Source: Paracoccus pantotrophus (GTDB lineage Bacteria > Pseudomonadota > Alphaproteobacteria > Rhodobacterales > Rhodobacteraceae). From it: a DNA stretch of 64,000 nucleotides. Shown here in pieces: positions 53,011 to 61,850 of this stretch. The translations under genes were made by a program, and so were the position numbers. The stretch lies in contig NZ_CP044426.1 of the NCBI RefSeq assembly GCF_008824185.1, forward strand, positions 1,124,501 to 1,188,500, written 5' to 3'. Within the stretch, counting starts at the first letter, position 1. Each line of letters starts with the position of its first letter. The notes beneath the pieces were generated by a model. The model saw nothing but the letters and a program-made list of their open reading frames with translations. It did not search any database and was not told the DNA's origin.

Positions 53011-54369
53011 ATGGGCAACACGGGCGTCATCGACAATTTCCTCGGCGTATTCACGTCCTACATCGACAGCGGTTTCGGCCTGCTCAGCGGCGAGGTCGCC
53101 TTCATCGCCACGACGCTCATTGTCATCGACGTGACGCTCGCCGCGCTCTTTTGGGCATGGGGCGCGGATGACGACATTATCGCGCGGCTGATGAAAAAGA
53201 CCCTGTTTGTCGGCGTCTTCGCCTACATCATCAGCAATTGGAACAACCTCGCCCGGATCGTCTTTGACAGCTTCGCCGGCCTTGGCCTCATGGCGTCGGG
53301 CACCGGCTTTTCCGTCACCGACCTGATGCGGCCGGGCCGGGTGGCGCAGACCGGCCTCGATGCCGGCCGCCCGCTGCTCGAATCCATTTCCGACCTGATG
53401 GGGTGGATCGCCTTCTTCGAAAACTTCATCCAGATCGCGTGCCTGCTGTTCGCATGGGCGTTGGTCGTGCTGGCCTTCTTCATCCTCGCCATCCAGCTTT
53501 TCGTCACCCTGATCGAGTTCAAGCTGACCACGCTTGCCGGCTTCGTCCTCATCCCCTTCGGCCTGTTCGGCAAGACCGCGTTCATGGCCGAGCGCGTGCT
53601 TGGCAACGTGGTGTCCTCCGGCATCAAGGTTCTGGTGCTCGCCGTCATCATCGGCATCGGCTCGACCCTGTTCAGCCAGTTCACGGCCGGTTTCGGCGGG
53701 GCGACCCCGACTATCGACGAGGCCATGGCAATCGTGCTTGCCGCGCTGTCGCTGCTCGGCCTCGGTATATTCGGCCCCGGCATCGCTAATGGCATCGTCT
53801 CGGGCGGCCCGCAGCTCGGCGCAGGCGCGGCCGTGGGAACCGGCCTTGCCGTCGGCGGTGCAGCCGTCGCCGCAGGCGGTGCAACCATGCTCGCCGCCAA
53901 GGGCGGCGCTGCTGCCTTGTCCGGCGGGGCCGCGGCCGTCCGGGGCGGTGCGGCCACCGCAGGCGCGACAACCGCAGCCTACAGCGTCGGCTCGCTCGGC
54001 CAGTCCGGCGCGGCTGGTGTCGCTTCCGGCCTTGGCGGTGTCGCACGCGCCGCAGGCTCGGCCGCCGTCTCCCCCTTGAAGCGTGCCGTCTCGAAAGCCA
54101 CCGAATCCGTCAAATCCAGCTTCTCGGCTGGCGCGAAGGCCGGATTTGGCGCGACGGGCGGCAGTTCCACCATGGGCACGGTCGGCGGCGGGAGCGCCGC
54201 CCCGGCCGCATCATCCGCATCGGCCGGCACCCCTCCCGCGTGGGCGCAACAGATGCGGCGCTCGCAGGCCATGAACCACGGCACGACGATGGCCGCCCAT
54301 GCGGTGCGCTCCGGCGACAGCCACGGCTCCGGTTCCTCCATCAACCTTTCCGAAAGTGACCGCTCATGA
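53011..54369 (+). CDS. trbL: TrbL, VirB6-like polytopic T4SS protein
   Basis: The 452-aa protein has six or so membrane helices in residues 20-265 (for example VAFIATTLIVIDVTLAALFW and IACLLFAWALVVLAFFILAI). A low-complexity Ala/Gly/Ser tail and a polar end follow, as in other TrbL. It forms part of the inner-membrane channel. Its stop overlaps trbF by four bases. Confidence 0.93.
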   Translation: MGNTGVIDNFLGVFTSYIDSGFGLLSGEVAFIATTLIVIDVTLAALFWAWGADDDIIARLMKKTLFVGVFAYIISNWNNLARIVFDSFAGLGLMASGTGFSVTDLMRPGRVAQTGLDAGRPLLESISDLMGWIAFFENFIQIACLLFAWALVVLAFFILAIQLFVTLIEFKLTTLAGFVLIPFGLFGKTAFMAERVLGNVVSSGIKVLVLAVIIGIGSTLFSQFTAGFGGATPTIDEAMAIVLAALSLLGLGIFGPGIANGIVSGGPQLGAGAAVGTGLAVGGAAVAAGGATMLAAKGGAAALSGGAAAVRGGAATAGATTAAYSVGSLGQSGAAGVASGLGGVARAAGSAAVSPLKRAVSKATESVKSSFSAGAKAGFGATGGSSTMGTVGGGSAAPAASSASAGTPPAWAQQMRRSQAMNHGTTMAAHAVRSGDSHGSGSSINLSESDRS

Positions 54370-55055
54370 GCATCTTCAAACGACCAGCAACCCATTACGG
54401 CAAATCGCCGGAACCCGAGACGCCTTATCAGAAGGCCGCGCAGGCATGGGACGAGCGTATCGGCTCGGCCCGCGTGCAGGCGAGGAACTGGCGGCTGATG
54501 GCCTTCGGTTCCCTGATCCTTTCGGCGGGCTTCGCCTCGGCGCTGGTCTGGCAGTCCGCACGCGGGACCGTGGTGCCTTGGGTCGTGCAGGTGGACAATC
54601 TCGGTCAGGCGCAGACCGTCGCGCCTGCCAACGCCGACTATCGGCCGACCGATCCGCAGATTGCTTTCCATCTCGGCCGGTTCATCGAGCAGGTGCGCGC
54701 GATCCCGGCCGACGCCATCATCGTCCGCCAGAACTGGCTTCGGGCCTATGAATGGACCACGGATCGCGGCGCGGCAGCATTGAACGATTACGCGAGGGCG
54801 AACGATCCTTTCGCCAAGGTCGGCCGCCAGCAAGTCGCCGTCGAGGTGTCGAGCGTCATCCGGGCGTCCCCCAACAGCTTCCGCGTCGCGTGGACCGAAC
54901 GCCATTTCGAGAACGGCCAGCTTTCCAGCACGGAACGATGGACGGCCATCCTCACCATCGTGATCCAGCCGCCGCGCGACGCCGAGCGTCTGCGCGCCAA
55001 TCCGCTTGGAATCTACGTCAATGCAATTTCGTGGTCGCGGGAGATGAGCCAATGA
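54366..55055 (+). CDS. trbF: TrbF, VirB8-like T4SS protein
   Basis: The 229-aa protein has one N-terminal helix (LMAFGSLILSAGFASALVWQ) and a periplasmic VirB8-like domain (VPWVVQVDNLGQAQTVAPAN; WTAILTIVIQPPRDAERLRA). Start and stop overlap neighbours. Confidence 0.94.
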   Translation: MSIFKRPATHYGKSPEPETPYQKAAQAWDERIGSARVQARNWRLMAFGSLILSAGFASALVWQSARGTVVPWVVQVDNLGQAQTVAPANADYRPTDPQIAFHLGRFIEQVRAIPADAIIVRQNWLRAYEWTTDRGAAALNDYARANDPFAKVGRQQVAVEVSSVIRASPNSFRVAWTERHFENGQLSSTERWTAILTIVIQPPRDAERLRANPLGIYVNAISWSREMSQ

Positions 55056-56047
55056 GGACGATCACCCGCACCCCGACAATCGCGGCTATGCTGCTTTCGG
55101 CCACCATGCTCGCAGGCTGCGCGACCAACCGGACGCCGCAATTCAGCTACGATACCAGCGTGCCGCCGCTGCCGACCGTGCAGGCGATAGCAACCGACAA
55201 CACGCCCCGGCCTTTGCATGTGCCCCCGGCATGGACCGTGGCGCGTGGCGGAACCGCCGCAGGCACGCCGGCCGGCCGCGTCGAGAACGCCAATGCAGCC
55301 GCCCGCGTCGAACCGCGCAGGGAAGGCTACTACAACGCGATCCAGATTTATCCGTGGTCCGAAGGCGCACTCTATCAGGTCTATGCCGCAGTCGGACAGA
55401 TCACGACGATCGCGCTGGAGCCGGGCGAGAGCCTGACAGGCGCGGGGCCGATTGCGGCGGGCGACACCGCCCGCTGGATCATCGGCGACACCGAGAGCGG
55501 CAGCGGTGCAAACCGCCGTGTCCATATCCTCGTGAAGCCGACACGGCCGGACATTTCCACCAACCTTGTCGTCACCACCGACCGGCGCACCTACATGATC
55601 GAGCTGCGCGCGCGGGAATCGCTCTACATGCCGGCCGTGGCATGGGCCTATCCCGCGACGCCAGCAGGCCAGCGCCAGTCCGTTCCAGCCGCACCGATTA
55701 TCCCGGCCGAGGCCGCGAGGAATTACCGCTACGGCCTGACAGGTGACAGCCCACCATGGCGGCCGGTTTCCGTCTTCGATGACGGCCGGCGCGTCTATGT
55801 CGTCTTCCCGGCCGGGATCGTGCAGGGCGAAATGCCGCCGATTTTCGTGCTCGGCACGAATGGCGAACCGCAGATCGTCAACAGCCGAGTCCACCAGAAC
55901 GTCCTGATCGTGGACCGCCTGTTCGGCGCGGCCGAGCTGCGCCTTGGCAGCGGCAACCGCCAGCAGGTCGTCAGGATCGTTCGCATCAACCCGACGCAGG
56001 CCGCTGCCGCACAGCCCGCCAGCGCGACCGGAGATTCCCCGTCATGA
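55052..56047 (+). CDS. trbG: TrbG, VirB9-like outer-complex protein
   Basis: The 331-aa protein starts with a lipoprotein-type leader (AAMLLSATMLAGC, lipobox Cys about residue 22). Its VirB9-like domains contain YPWSEGALYQVYAAVGQITT, ALEPGESL and RRTYMIELRARESLYMPAVA. The start at 55052 overlaps trbF by four bases; longer upstream readings are in the trbF shadow. Confidence 0.93.
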   Translation: MRTITRTPTIAAMLLSATMLAGCATNRTPQFSYDTSVPPLPTVQAIATDNTPRPLHVPPAWTVARGGTAAGTPAGRVENANAAARVEPRREGYYNAIQIYPWSEGALYQVYAAVGQITTIALEPGESLTGAGPIAAGDTARWIIGDTESGSGANRRVHILVKPTRPDISTNLVVTTDRRTYMIELRARESLYMPAVAWAYPATPAGQRQSVPAAPIIPAEAARNYRYGLTGDSPPWRPVSVFDDGRRVYVVFPAGIVQGEMPPIFVLGTNGEPQIVNSRVHQNVLIVDRLFGAAELRLGSGNRQQVVRIVRINPTQAAAAQPASATGDSPS

Positions 56048-57180
56048 CAGATAACACCATCACCGACACCGCCGCGCCCATGCGGCTGCGCGCCGAACCG
56101 CCGCGCGTCACCCGCCTGTCGCGCAAGATGCTGGCAGGCGTCGGCGCGGTCGTCTTGCTCGGCATCGGCGGCGCACTGATCTACGCGCTCCAGACCCGCG
56201 ATGCAGGGCCGGGAGGCGAAGAACTCTATTCGACCGAGAACCGGCCCACGGCGGACGGCCTGTCCGGCTTGCCGCGCGACTATACGGGGCCGGTGCTCGG
56301 CCCGGCGCTGCCCGGCGACCTCGGCCGTCCGATCCTCGACGCGCAGAACAGGGGACAGCCGGTCGCGCCGCCCGTCATGGCGACGCCCGCCGTCGATCCC
56401 GAGGAAGAACGCCGCCGCGCCGAGGAAGAAGCCGCGCGCTTGAGCAATGTGTTTTTCCAGTCCGGCCCGCGCACGGGATCGCCAGCAGGGACGGCCATGC
56501 CCGGCCTTGCCGGTCTCGGCCTCGGCGGACAGCCAGCGACGCAGGACCGGCACACGGCGTTCCTCAATGGACCCGTGGAGCGGCAGACCGTCGCGCCGGA
56601 TCGTGTCACGCCGCCGGCATCGCCCTACATCCTTCAGGCGGGGGCCGTGATCCCGGCCGCGCTCATCACCGGCATCCGTTCCGATCTGCCCGGCCAGATC
56701 ACCGCGCAGGTGACGGAGAACGTCTATGACAGCCCGACCGGCTCGCTGCTCCTGATCCCGCAGGGCACGCGCATCATCGGCCAATACGATGACGGCGTGA
56801 CCTTCGGCCAGCGCCGCGTGTTGCTGGTGTGGAATCGCCTGATCCTGCCGGGCGGCCGTTCCATCGTCCTTGAGCGCCTGCCGGGCGCGGACGCCAGCGG
56901 CTACGCCGGCCTTGAGGATGGCGTCGATTATCATTGGTGGGGTCTGATGAAGGCCGCAGGGCTGTCCACGCTGCTCGCAGTCGGCACGGAGCTGGCGACC
57001 AGCGACGAGGACCGGCTGATCCGCGCCATCCGCGACGGGGCGCAGGATACCGTCAATCAGGCGGGCCAGCAGATCGTCCAACGCCAGTTGCAGGTTGCGC
57101 CAACGCTGGCCATCCGGCCGGGCTTCCCGGTCAGGATCATCGTCACCCGCGACCTCGTATTCGAGCCGGCAGGAGGTTGA
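56044..57180 (+). CDS. trbI: TrbI, VirB10-like T4SS protein
   Basis: The 378-aa protein spans the envelope: cytoplasmic N-terminus, one helix (MLAGVGAVVLLGIGGALIYA, about 30-49), a Pro-rich linker, and the VirB10 C-terminal domain (LQAGAVIPAALITGIRSDLP; GSLLLIPQGTRIIGQYDDGV; VQRQLQVAPTLAIRPGFPVR in part). It is the last core trb gene; DUF2274 follows two bases after the stop. Confidence 0.94.
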   Translation: MTDNTITDTAAPMRLRAEPPRVTRLSRKMLAGVGAVVLLGIGGALIYALQTRDAGPGGEELYSTENRPTADGLSGLPRDYTGPVLGPALPGDLGRPILDAQNRGQPVAPPVMATPAVDPEEERRRAEEEAARLSNVFFQSGPRTGSPAGTAMPGLAGLGLGGQPATQDRHTAFLNGPVERQTVAPDRVTPPASPYILQAGAVIPAALITGIRSDLPGQITAQVTENVYDSPTGSLLLIPQGTRIIGQYDDGVTFGQRRVLLVWNRLILPGGRSIVLERLPGADASGYAGLEDGVDYHWWGLMKAAGLSTLLAVGTELATSDEDRLIRAIRDGAQDTVNQAGQQIVQRQLQVAPTLAIRPGFPVRIIVTRDLVFEPAGG

Positions 57181-57182
57181 CC

Positions 57183-57419
57183 ATGACCAAGCTGAAACTC
57201 GGCCCGCTGCCCGACGACAAGCCCGTCAAAGTCACAGTGGAGCTGCCCGCGCCGCTTCACCGCGATCTGGTCGTTTATGCCGAGGTGCTGGCCCGCGAGA
57301 GCGGCCAGCCCGCCGCTGATCCCGTCAGGCTGATCGTGCCCATGCTGGAGCGATTCATCGCCACGGATCGCGGTTTCGCCAAGGCGCGGCGAGCGATGCC
57401 TCACCCCCGAATTGAGTGA
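57183..57419 (+). CDS. DUF2274 protein
   Basis: The 78-aa protein reads TKLKLGPLPDDKPVKVTVEL then a short helical part (LHRDLVVYAEVLARESGQPA), with a ribbon-helix-helix feel. DUF2274 genes end the trb operon in this ICE family; function unknown. Confidence 0.88.
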   Translation: MTKLKLGPLPDDKPVKVTVELPAPLHRDLVVYAEVLARESGQPAADPVRLIVPMLERFIATDRGFAKARRAMPHPRIE

Positions 57420-57466
57420 CAGCTTTAGCGGACAAAGCGGTCATAGCGAACTGCTGCTAACTTGCC

Positions 57467-57886
57467 CTAAAACTCGATGGTGACTGACGAGGCGTTGCGC
57501 TTTGCCTCGCCTTGGTAGACAGCTTCGATGTTGTTGCCATCGGGGTCCAATACGAAGGCGGCATAATAGCCCGGATGATAGGGCCGGATACCGGGTGCTC
57601 CATTGTCGCGCCCACCATGCGCCAACGCCGCGCTGTAGAAAGCATCAACCGTTTCGCGATCCTTCGCCTGAAATGCCAGATGGTGCCGCCCCGTCAACTC
57701 GCCCGAAGCGGTCGGACTGTCAGCGGAAGATACTGTAAGCTCATCGGCTATGAAGTAGCCTTTATCCGTGCTGAGAACCGGTATCCCCAGCACGGCCATC
57801 ACCGCCGTATAGAAGCTCTCGCTCGCTTGCAGGTCGCGCACGACAAGCTGAATATGATCAATCAAGCGGCCACGGTGCAATTGCAT
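57467..57886 (-). CDS. VOC family (glyoxalase/bleomycin-resistance-like) protein
   Basis: The 139-aa protein has the repeated beta-alpha-beta-beta-beta pattern (LIDHIQLVVRDLQASESFYT; RHHLAFQAKDRETVDAFYSA; GYYAAFVLDPDGNNIEAVYQ). Metal-ligand His/Glu candidates are H11, H70 and E121. It is on the opposite strand to the backbone, so it is probably cargo inserted after DUF2274. Substrate unknown. Confidence 0.88.
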   Translation of the reverse strand: MQLHRGRLIDHIQLVVRDLQASESFYTAVMAVLGIPVLSTDKGYFIADELTVSSADSPTASGELTGRHHLAFQAKDRETVDAFYSAALAHGGRDNGAPGIRPYHPGYYAAFVLDPDGNNIEAVYQGEAKRNASSVTIEF

Positions 57887-57974
57887 CGGCTTGCATCTCT
57901 TTCTGTGAAGTCTTCAGCGCAAAATTACGCACAATTCTGAAGGACTGGTAAGCGCTCTTTTGTGTCAAGCATCA

Positions 57975-58042
57975 GGGGTGCCGCCAGCGCGTAGGCGAAA
58001 ATGCGGCACGCTACAGGCCGCCGACTGCCCTCCATGGTTCGC
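57975..58042 (+). promoter_or_regulatory. 68-bp conserved upstream element, copy B
   Basis: This is the partner of 32654-32721. GTGCCGC and GCGGCAC arms are conserved while the loop differs at several bases. It lies 54 bp before the ATG of the four-gene operon starting at 58097. Confidence 0.65.
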
Positions 58043-58096
58043 TTAATTCCAGGGCCTTGAGCGCCCCGGAATCCACACCGAACCAAGGAGGATTCC

Positions 58097-58417
58097 ATGT
58101 GCGCAGAGCGCCGTCGCGCCCACAAAGGGCGACCGCGACAGCCAGTCCCCGAGACACTTCCCGACGATCTTTTCGATTATGCCGACGAACCCACGCCGGA
58201 CGGCCGGGAGCGCCGCAGGTCGCCGCTTCGCATCGTCGATGTAGAGTCGTTGCCCGTCTTCGACGACTGGCCCGAGAAGGTGCCGATCACCGAGGAAGAA
58301 CTGCAAATCTTCGAGCGGTATTTCGGTGACGTGCTCGACCGGCTGTTCGGCCCAATCGACGATCCTGACAATCAGGGCTTGCAACGGTTATCCTCTGATG
58401 ATAACACTAAGCCATGA
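58097..58417 (+). CDS. Conserved hypothetical protein of ICE backbone
   Basis: The 106-aa acidic protein (LPDDLFDYADEPTPDGRERR; WPEKVPITEEELQIFERYFG; VLDRLFGPIDD) has no membrane segment or recognised family. AAGGAGG sits about eight bases before the ATG. It opens a four-gene operon joined by four-base overlaps that ends with the serine recombinase. Confidence 0.6.
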   Translation: MCAERRRAHKGRPRQPVPETLPDDLFDYADEPTPDGRERRRSPLRIVDVESLPVFDDWPEKVPITEEELQIFERYFGDVLDRLFGPIDDPDNQGLQRLSSDDNTKP

Positions 58418-58767
58418 GCGAGGATCGTGACCCGAGCCTCGACACGCTTCTGGACCTCGACGGACAGGTGCTCGTTGTCGATCCCGAGGGCGGCCATTGG
58501 GTGAAGTTCGTTGTCACCCGCGTTCCGGCATCGCCGGAGAAGCCGCACGGCCTCGATTACTCGCTCACGCTTCACGGGCCTTCGGGCGAACGACTGGTCG
58601 GCTTTGACAACGCCCATCCGGTCGGCCGAGGCGGGCGCGGCGAGCCGATGGACCATCGGCACCGCCTCCAGACCGTGAAGCCATACGCCTACGAGGATGC
58701 GGCCACGTTGCTGGCCGACTTCTGGCAGGCGGTGGACGCGGTGTTGAAGGAGCGAGGCGTAACATGA
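58414..58767 (+). CDS. DUF6516-like protein, putative toxin
   Basis: The 117-aa protein has the features of the toxin-like DUF6516 family (LDGQVLVVDPEGGHWVKFVV; GLDYSLTLHGPSGERLVGFD; MDHRHRLQTVKPYAYEDAAT, LLADFW). These occur next to an HTH gene of the HVO_A0114 type, as here, and are proposed toxin-antitoxin modules. It overlaps both neighbours by four bases. Confidence 0.65.
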   Translation: MSEDRDPSLDTLLDLDGQVLVVDPEGGHWVKFVVTRVPASPEKPHGLDYSLTLHGPSGERLVGFDNAHPVGRGGRGEPMDHRHRLQTVKPYAYEDAATLLADFWQAVDAVLKERGVT

Positions 58768-59153
58768 CCACATTGAAAGTCGGGATTGCCGGCTACGAAG
58801 AGATGAAGGCCCGCACGTTGCGGATCGCCAAGGGCGAGGAAAAGCCCGCGCCTGACGATCCGAAGGTGTGGTTCACATCCATGGAATCCTTCGCGCAGCT
58901 CCTTTCGAGCGGGAACCGCGAGTTGCTGCGCGTCATCGACGAGCAGTCACCCGGTTCGCTGGAGGAACTGTCGCGGATCACGGGACGGGCGAAGCCTAAC
59001 CTGTCCCGAACCCTCAAGAAGATGGCGAGCTATGGCCTGATCCGCATGGACCCCGGCGAGGGCCAGAAGCTCGTCCCCAAGGTGCTGCATGACCGCGTGG
59101 AGCTGGAATTGCCGCTGATAGAACGCCGCACGGCGGAAGGAATCCGGTCATGA
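58764..59153 (+). CDS. HVO_A0114-type HTH protein, putative antitoxin/regulator
   Basis: The 129-aa protein carries a winged HTH (LEELSRITGRAKPNLSRTLK, KMASYGLIRM) at about residues 70-100, after a basic N-terminal part. It is the expected partner of the DUF6516 gene and probably autoregulates the operon. Its stop overlaps the recombinase ATG. Confidence 0.7.
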   Translation: MTTLKVGIAGYEEMKARTLRIAKGEEKPAPDDPKVWFTSMESFAQLLSSGNRELLRVIDEQSPGSLEELSRITGRAKPNLSRTLKKMASYGLIRMDPGEGQKLVPKVLHDRVELELPLIERRTAEGIRS

Positions 59154-60838
59154 ATATGCAAAGTCCCCATGTCGCGCTGCGCGCCGCGCTCTACCTGCGC
59201 GTCTCCACGACGCGGCAGGCCGAGCATGACGTGTCGATCCCTGACCAGCGCAAGCAGGGCGAGGCTTATTGCGCCTCGCGCGGCTATCAGCTTGTCGAAA
59301 CCTTCGTGGAGGCCGGCGCGTCCGCCACCAATGACCGCCGCCCCGAGTTCCAACGGATGATCGAGGCAGGCACGTCCAAGCCCGCGCCCTTCGATGTGGT
59401 TGTGGTCCATTCGTTCAGCCGGTTCTTCCGCGATCACTTCGAGCTGGAGTTCAACGTCAGGAAGCTCGCCAAAAACGGCGTCAAGCTGGTGTCCATCACG
59501 CAGGAGATGGGCGACGATCCCATGCACGTCATGATGCGGCAAATCATGGCGCTGTTCGACGAATACCAGTCGAAAGAGAACGGCAAGCACGTCATGCGGG
59601 CCTTGAAGGAGAACGCCCGGCAAGGCTTCTGGAACGGCTCGCTGCCACCCATCGGCTACCGCGTTGTCGATGCCGAGCAGCGCGGCGCAAAGATGAAGAA
59701 GAAGCTGGAGATCGACCCGCTTCATGCCGACACCGTGCGGCTGATCTTCCGCCTTGCGTCGGAAGGCGACGGCACGTCCGGCCCGATGGGCGTCAAGAAT
59801 ATCGTCAACTATCTGAACAAGCACAACCTGTTCACGCGCAACGGCGGGCGTTGGGGAATCGGCCAGCTTCACCGTGTCCTGACCCGGCGCACCTATATCG
59901 GCGAGCATCGCTTCAATCGCCGCTCCAACAAGGGTGTGGTAAAGCCGGAGGAGGAAATCGTCACCGTCCCGGTGCCGCCGCTGATCGACCTTGAGATATT
60001 CGAGGCCGTGCAGAACCGCTTGAAAGTCAACAATCCGAAGGTGACGCCGCCGCGCGTCGTCAGCGGCCCGAACCTGCTGACCGGCATTTGCCATTGCGGA
60101 AATTGCGGAGGCGCGATGACGCTGCGCACCGGGAAGAACGGCCGCTATCGCTACTATGCCTGCTCGATTCGGGCACGGCAGGGCGAAACTGGCTGCAAAG
60201 GCCGCGCGATTCCCATGGACAAGCTCGACCGCATGGTGGTGACGCATATCGAGGAAAGGCTGCTGGACCCCGAGCGGATCGAAGACGTTCTCGCCTCGCT
60301 TCTGGATCGCCGGCAGGAAGGCGTCGAGCGGCGCGGCCAGCATATTGCCGAGTTGAACCATCGCGCGGCCGAGGCCGACAACCGCCTCAAGCGCCTCTAC
60401 GACGCTATTGAAGCCGGTTCGCTCGACCCGGCCGAGTCTTCCCTCGGCGAGCGCATCGCGGGCCTCACGGCGCTTCGGGATCAGGCGCGGGCCGATGCCA
60501 CGCGGATCGAAGCTATGCTCGCAAGCTCCACCCACCAGCGTCTAACAGGGGCAGCCGTGCGGGAATTGGCGAGCGAAGCACGCACCCGACTTCGGCTTGG
60601 AAAGGGCGGCTATCGGCGGGAACACGTCCGGGCCTTCGCCCAGCACGTCGAGGTCGCGGATGACGCGATCTACATCAAAGGAAGCAAAAACGTCCTGTTG
60701 AGGACACTGGTAGCCACGAAAGGAGGGAAAACGGCGGGAATCGGCGTTCCCGGTTTTATACCGAAGTGGCGGACGGTGAGAACCACAGGTTGGTTTATGG
60801 GCGGAATTTACCTAAGTAATAACAACATACTACGTTGA
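59150..60838 (+). CDS. Large serine recombinase
   Basis: The 562-aa enzyme has an N-terminal resolvase domain with nucleophile Ser19 in ALYLRVSTTRQAEHDVS and further VVVHSFSRFFRDHFELEF. A recombinase domain follows (GTSGPMGVKNIVNYLNKHNL; WGIGQLHRVLTRRTYIGEHR). A zinc ribbon (CHCGNCGGAM; ACSIRARQGETGC; about 312-350) and a coiled coil complete it. Such enzymes integrate or excise elements at att sites. It ends the 58.1-kb operon. The adjoining 60839-60971 gap contains GACAC-T5-GTGTC (60864-60878) but no proven att site. Confidence 0.93.
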   Translation: MNMQSPHVALRAALYLRVSTTRQAEHDVSIPDQRKQGEAYCASRGYQLVETFVEAGASATNDRRPEFQRMIEAGTSKPAPFDVVVVHSFSRFFRDHFELEFNVRKLAKNGVKLVSITQEMGDDPMHVMMRQIMALFDEYQSKENGKHVMRALKENARQGFWNGSLPPIGYRVVDAEQRGAKMKKKLEIDPLHADTVRLIFRLASEGDGTSGPMGVKNIVNYLNKHNLFTRNGGRWGIGQLHRVLTRRTYIGEHRFNRRSNKGVVKPEEEIVTVPVPPLIDLEIFEAVQNRLKVNNPKVTPPRVVSGPNLLTGICHCGNCGGAMTLRTGKNGRYRYYACSIRARQGETGCKGRAIPMDKLDRMVVTHIEERLLDPERIEDVLASLLDRRQEGVERRGQHIAELNHRAAEADNRLKRLYDAIEAGSLDPAESSLGERIAGLTALRDQARADATRIEAMLASSTHQRLTGAAVRELASEARTRLRLGKGGYRREHVRAFAQHVEVADDAIYIKGSKNVLLRTLVATKGGKTAGIGVPGFIPKWRTVRTTGWFMGGIYLSNNNILR

Positions 60839-60971
60839 AGCTGGCAAGTCTGTGTAACCTTGCGACACTTTTTGTGTCACCTCTCCTCGTACAGCTTCTC
60901 TGCTGACCGCTTACGCTCAGAAAGTGTTCGCCAAGCGGACTATATAGAACGAAATAGTCCCTCGGAATGAA

Positions 60972-61505
60972 ATGCGACACTCTCCGATTATCTGCCCGCA
61001 GTGCCAAAGCACCTTTACTCCGCACCGCCGCAATCAGAAATATTGCTCGGACAATTGTAGGAAGTACTTCAATCGTAAGGACCGCTCAAACGAGTACCTT
61101 AGAGAATCCAGGGAGGACATGGAGAGAGTTCATGATCTGACAGATTCTTACATCCGCAATCATAAGCCAGATGAACGTGGCCTGTTCCTTGCCAGCCTTA
61201 TTGTCGCTGCCATCGCTGGCAACCGAGGCGTGATGCGAGCATTGCAATATCGAGGATACCTTAAGACCAGCAACGAAGATTTCGGACGCTACCCTAGCAT
61301 TGGAAGGCAAGCTGACCGTATTTGCCGATCTGTGTATGGGAAGGGCTTATCTGTGTTCCTCAACAAGCATGAACTCTTTGATCCTCAGAAGCTTGCCTTG
61401 TGGGCGCCAAACCCGCCTCCCCCACCCATGCCTAAAGGATGGGACTACCGGGAGCTCCTTGGCAGTCATAACGAAGCTACGGAGAAAATGGCTTACGCCG
61501 CCTAA
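60972..61505 (+). CDS. Hypothetical protein with N-terminal zinc ribbon
   Basis: The 177-aa protein begins with a four-Cys motif (CPQCQSTFTPHRRNQKYCSD and NCRKYF) resembling treble-clef or AN1-like metal sites, followed by a helical part and a Pro-rich end (APNPPPPPMPKGWDYRELLG). A/T content is higher than in the backbone, suggesting separate origin. It stands alone, next to the structured repeat at 61575. Function unknown. Confidence 0.6.
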   Translation: MRHSPIICPQCQSTFTPHRRNQKYCSDNCRKYFNRKDRSNEYLRESREDMERVHDLTDSYIRNHKPDERGLFLASLIVAAIAGNRGVMRALQYRGYLKTSNEDFGRYPSIGRQADRICRSVYGKGLSVFLNKHELFDPQKLALWAPNPPPPPMPKGWDYRELLGSHNEATEKMAYAA

Positions 61506-61574
61506 TCCGCCACCGGCATATATAGAGATAACCAAAAGCTGAGAACCCGCAAACTTTGAGCAGGCTCCCGACGG

Positions 61575-61753
61575 CCTTTGGCTAGTCCCAGAGAAGGGGA
61601 TTGCTATCCTCACCATTGAGAGATAGCCAAAGCGCCCAACCCTAAGACGTAAGGAGGCACCTTTGGTAGTCACTCCCCGGCGGAGGATGATAATCCTCCT
61701 ACCCTAGGGAGAAGCCAGAGGCCCAAACCCTGAGACCTTAAGGAGCCCTCTGG
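61575..61753 (+). ncRNA. Tandem ~86-nt structured repeat, putative RNA
   Basis: Units begin at 61575 (CCTTTGG), 61660 (CCTTTGG) and 61747 (CCTCTGG, partial). Each full unit has an inner hairpin (GGGGAT-TGCT-ATCCTC; GGAGGAT-GATA-ATCCTCC) and a conserved purine-rich segment ending TAAGGAG. Arms between units co-vary: CCAAAG with CTTTGG in the first junction, CCAGAG with CTCTGG in the second, so pairing is kept while bases change. No open reading frame crosses it convincingly. This argues for a structured RNA, of no family I recognise. Confidence 0.5.
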
Positions 61754-61791
61754 CTCTGCATTGGATCAATCCAAAACAGCAGCAGCGTTAA

Positions 61792-61850
61792 AGCCCATCC
61801 TTGAGAAAGCTCTAGTAACTATCTGAGCAAGCCAAGGATGGCTCTTTCGT
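61792..61850 (+). terminator. Hairpin followed by T-rich tract after the repeat RNA
   Basis: CCATCCTTG (61795-61803) pairs with CAAGGATGG (61833-61841), with an AG/CT extension over one bulge. The loop can itself pair GCTC with GAGC. TCTTTCGTGTTT follows. It could terminate the transcript carrying the tandem repeat. Bases 61851-62125 show nothing recognisable. Confidence 0.45.

Noticed and set aside
59030..60535. 501-codon minus-strand frame
   Set aside because: Antisense to the serine recombinase, which has catalytic and zinc-ribbon motifs.
60864..60878. GACAC-T5-GTGTC as the recombinase att core
   Set aside because: Only 5-bp arms and no second copy was found at another boundary; left as a note only.
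61575..61753. Tandem repeat as a glycine or TPP riboswitch
   Set aside because: The CTGAGA-like string is isolated; the conserved cores of both riboswitch classes are absent and the next gene is not related.
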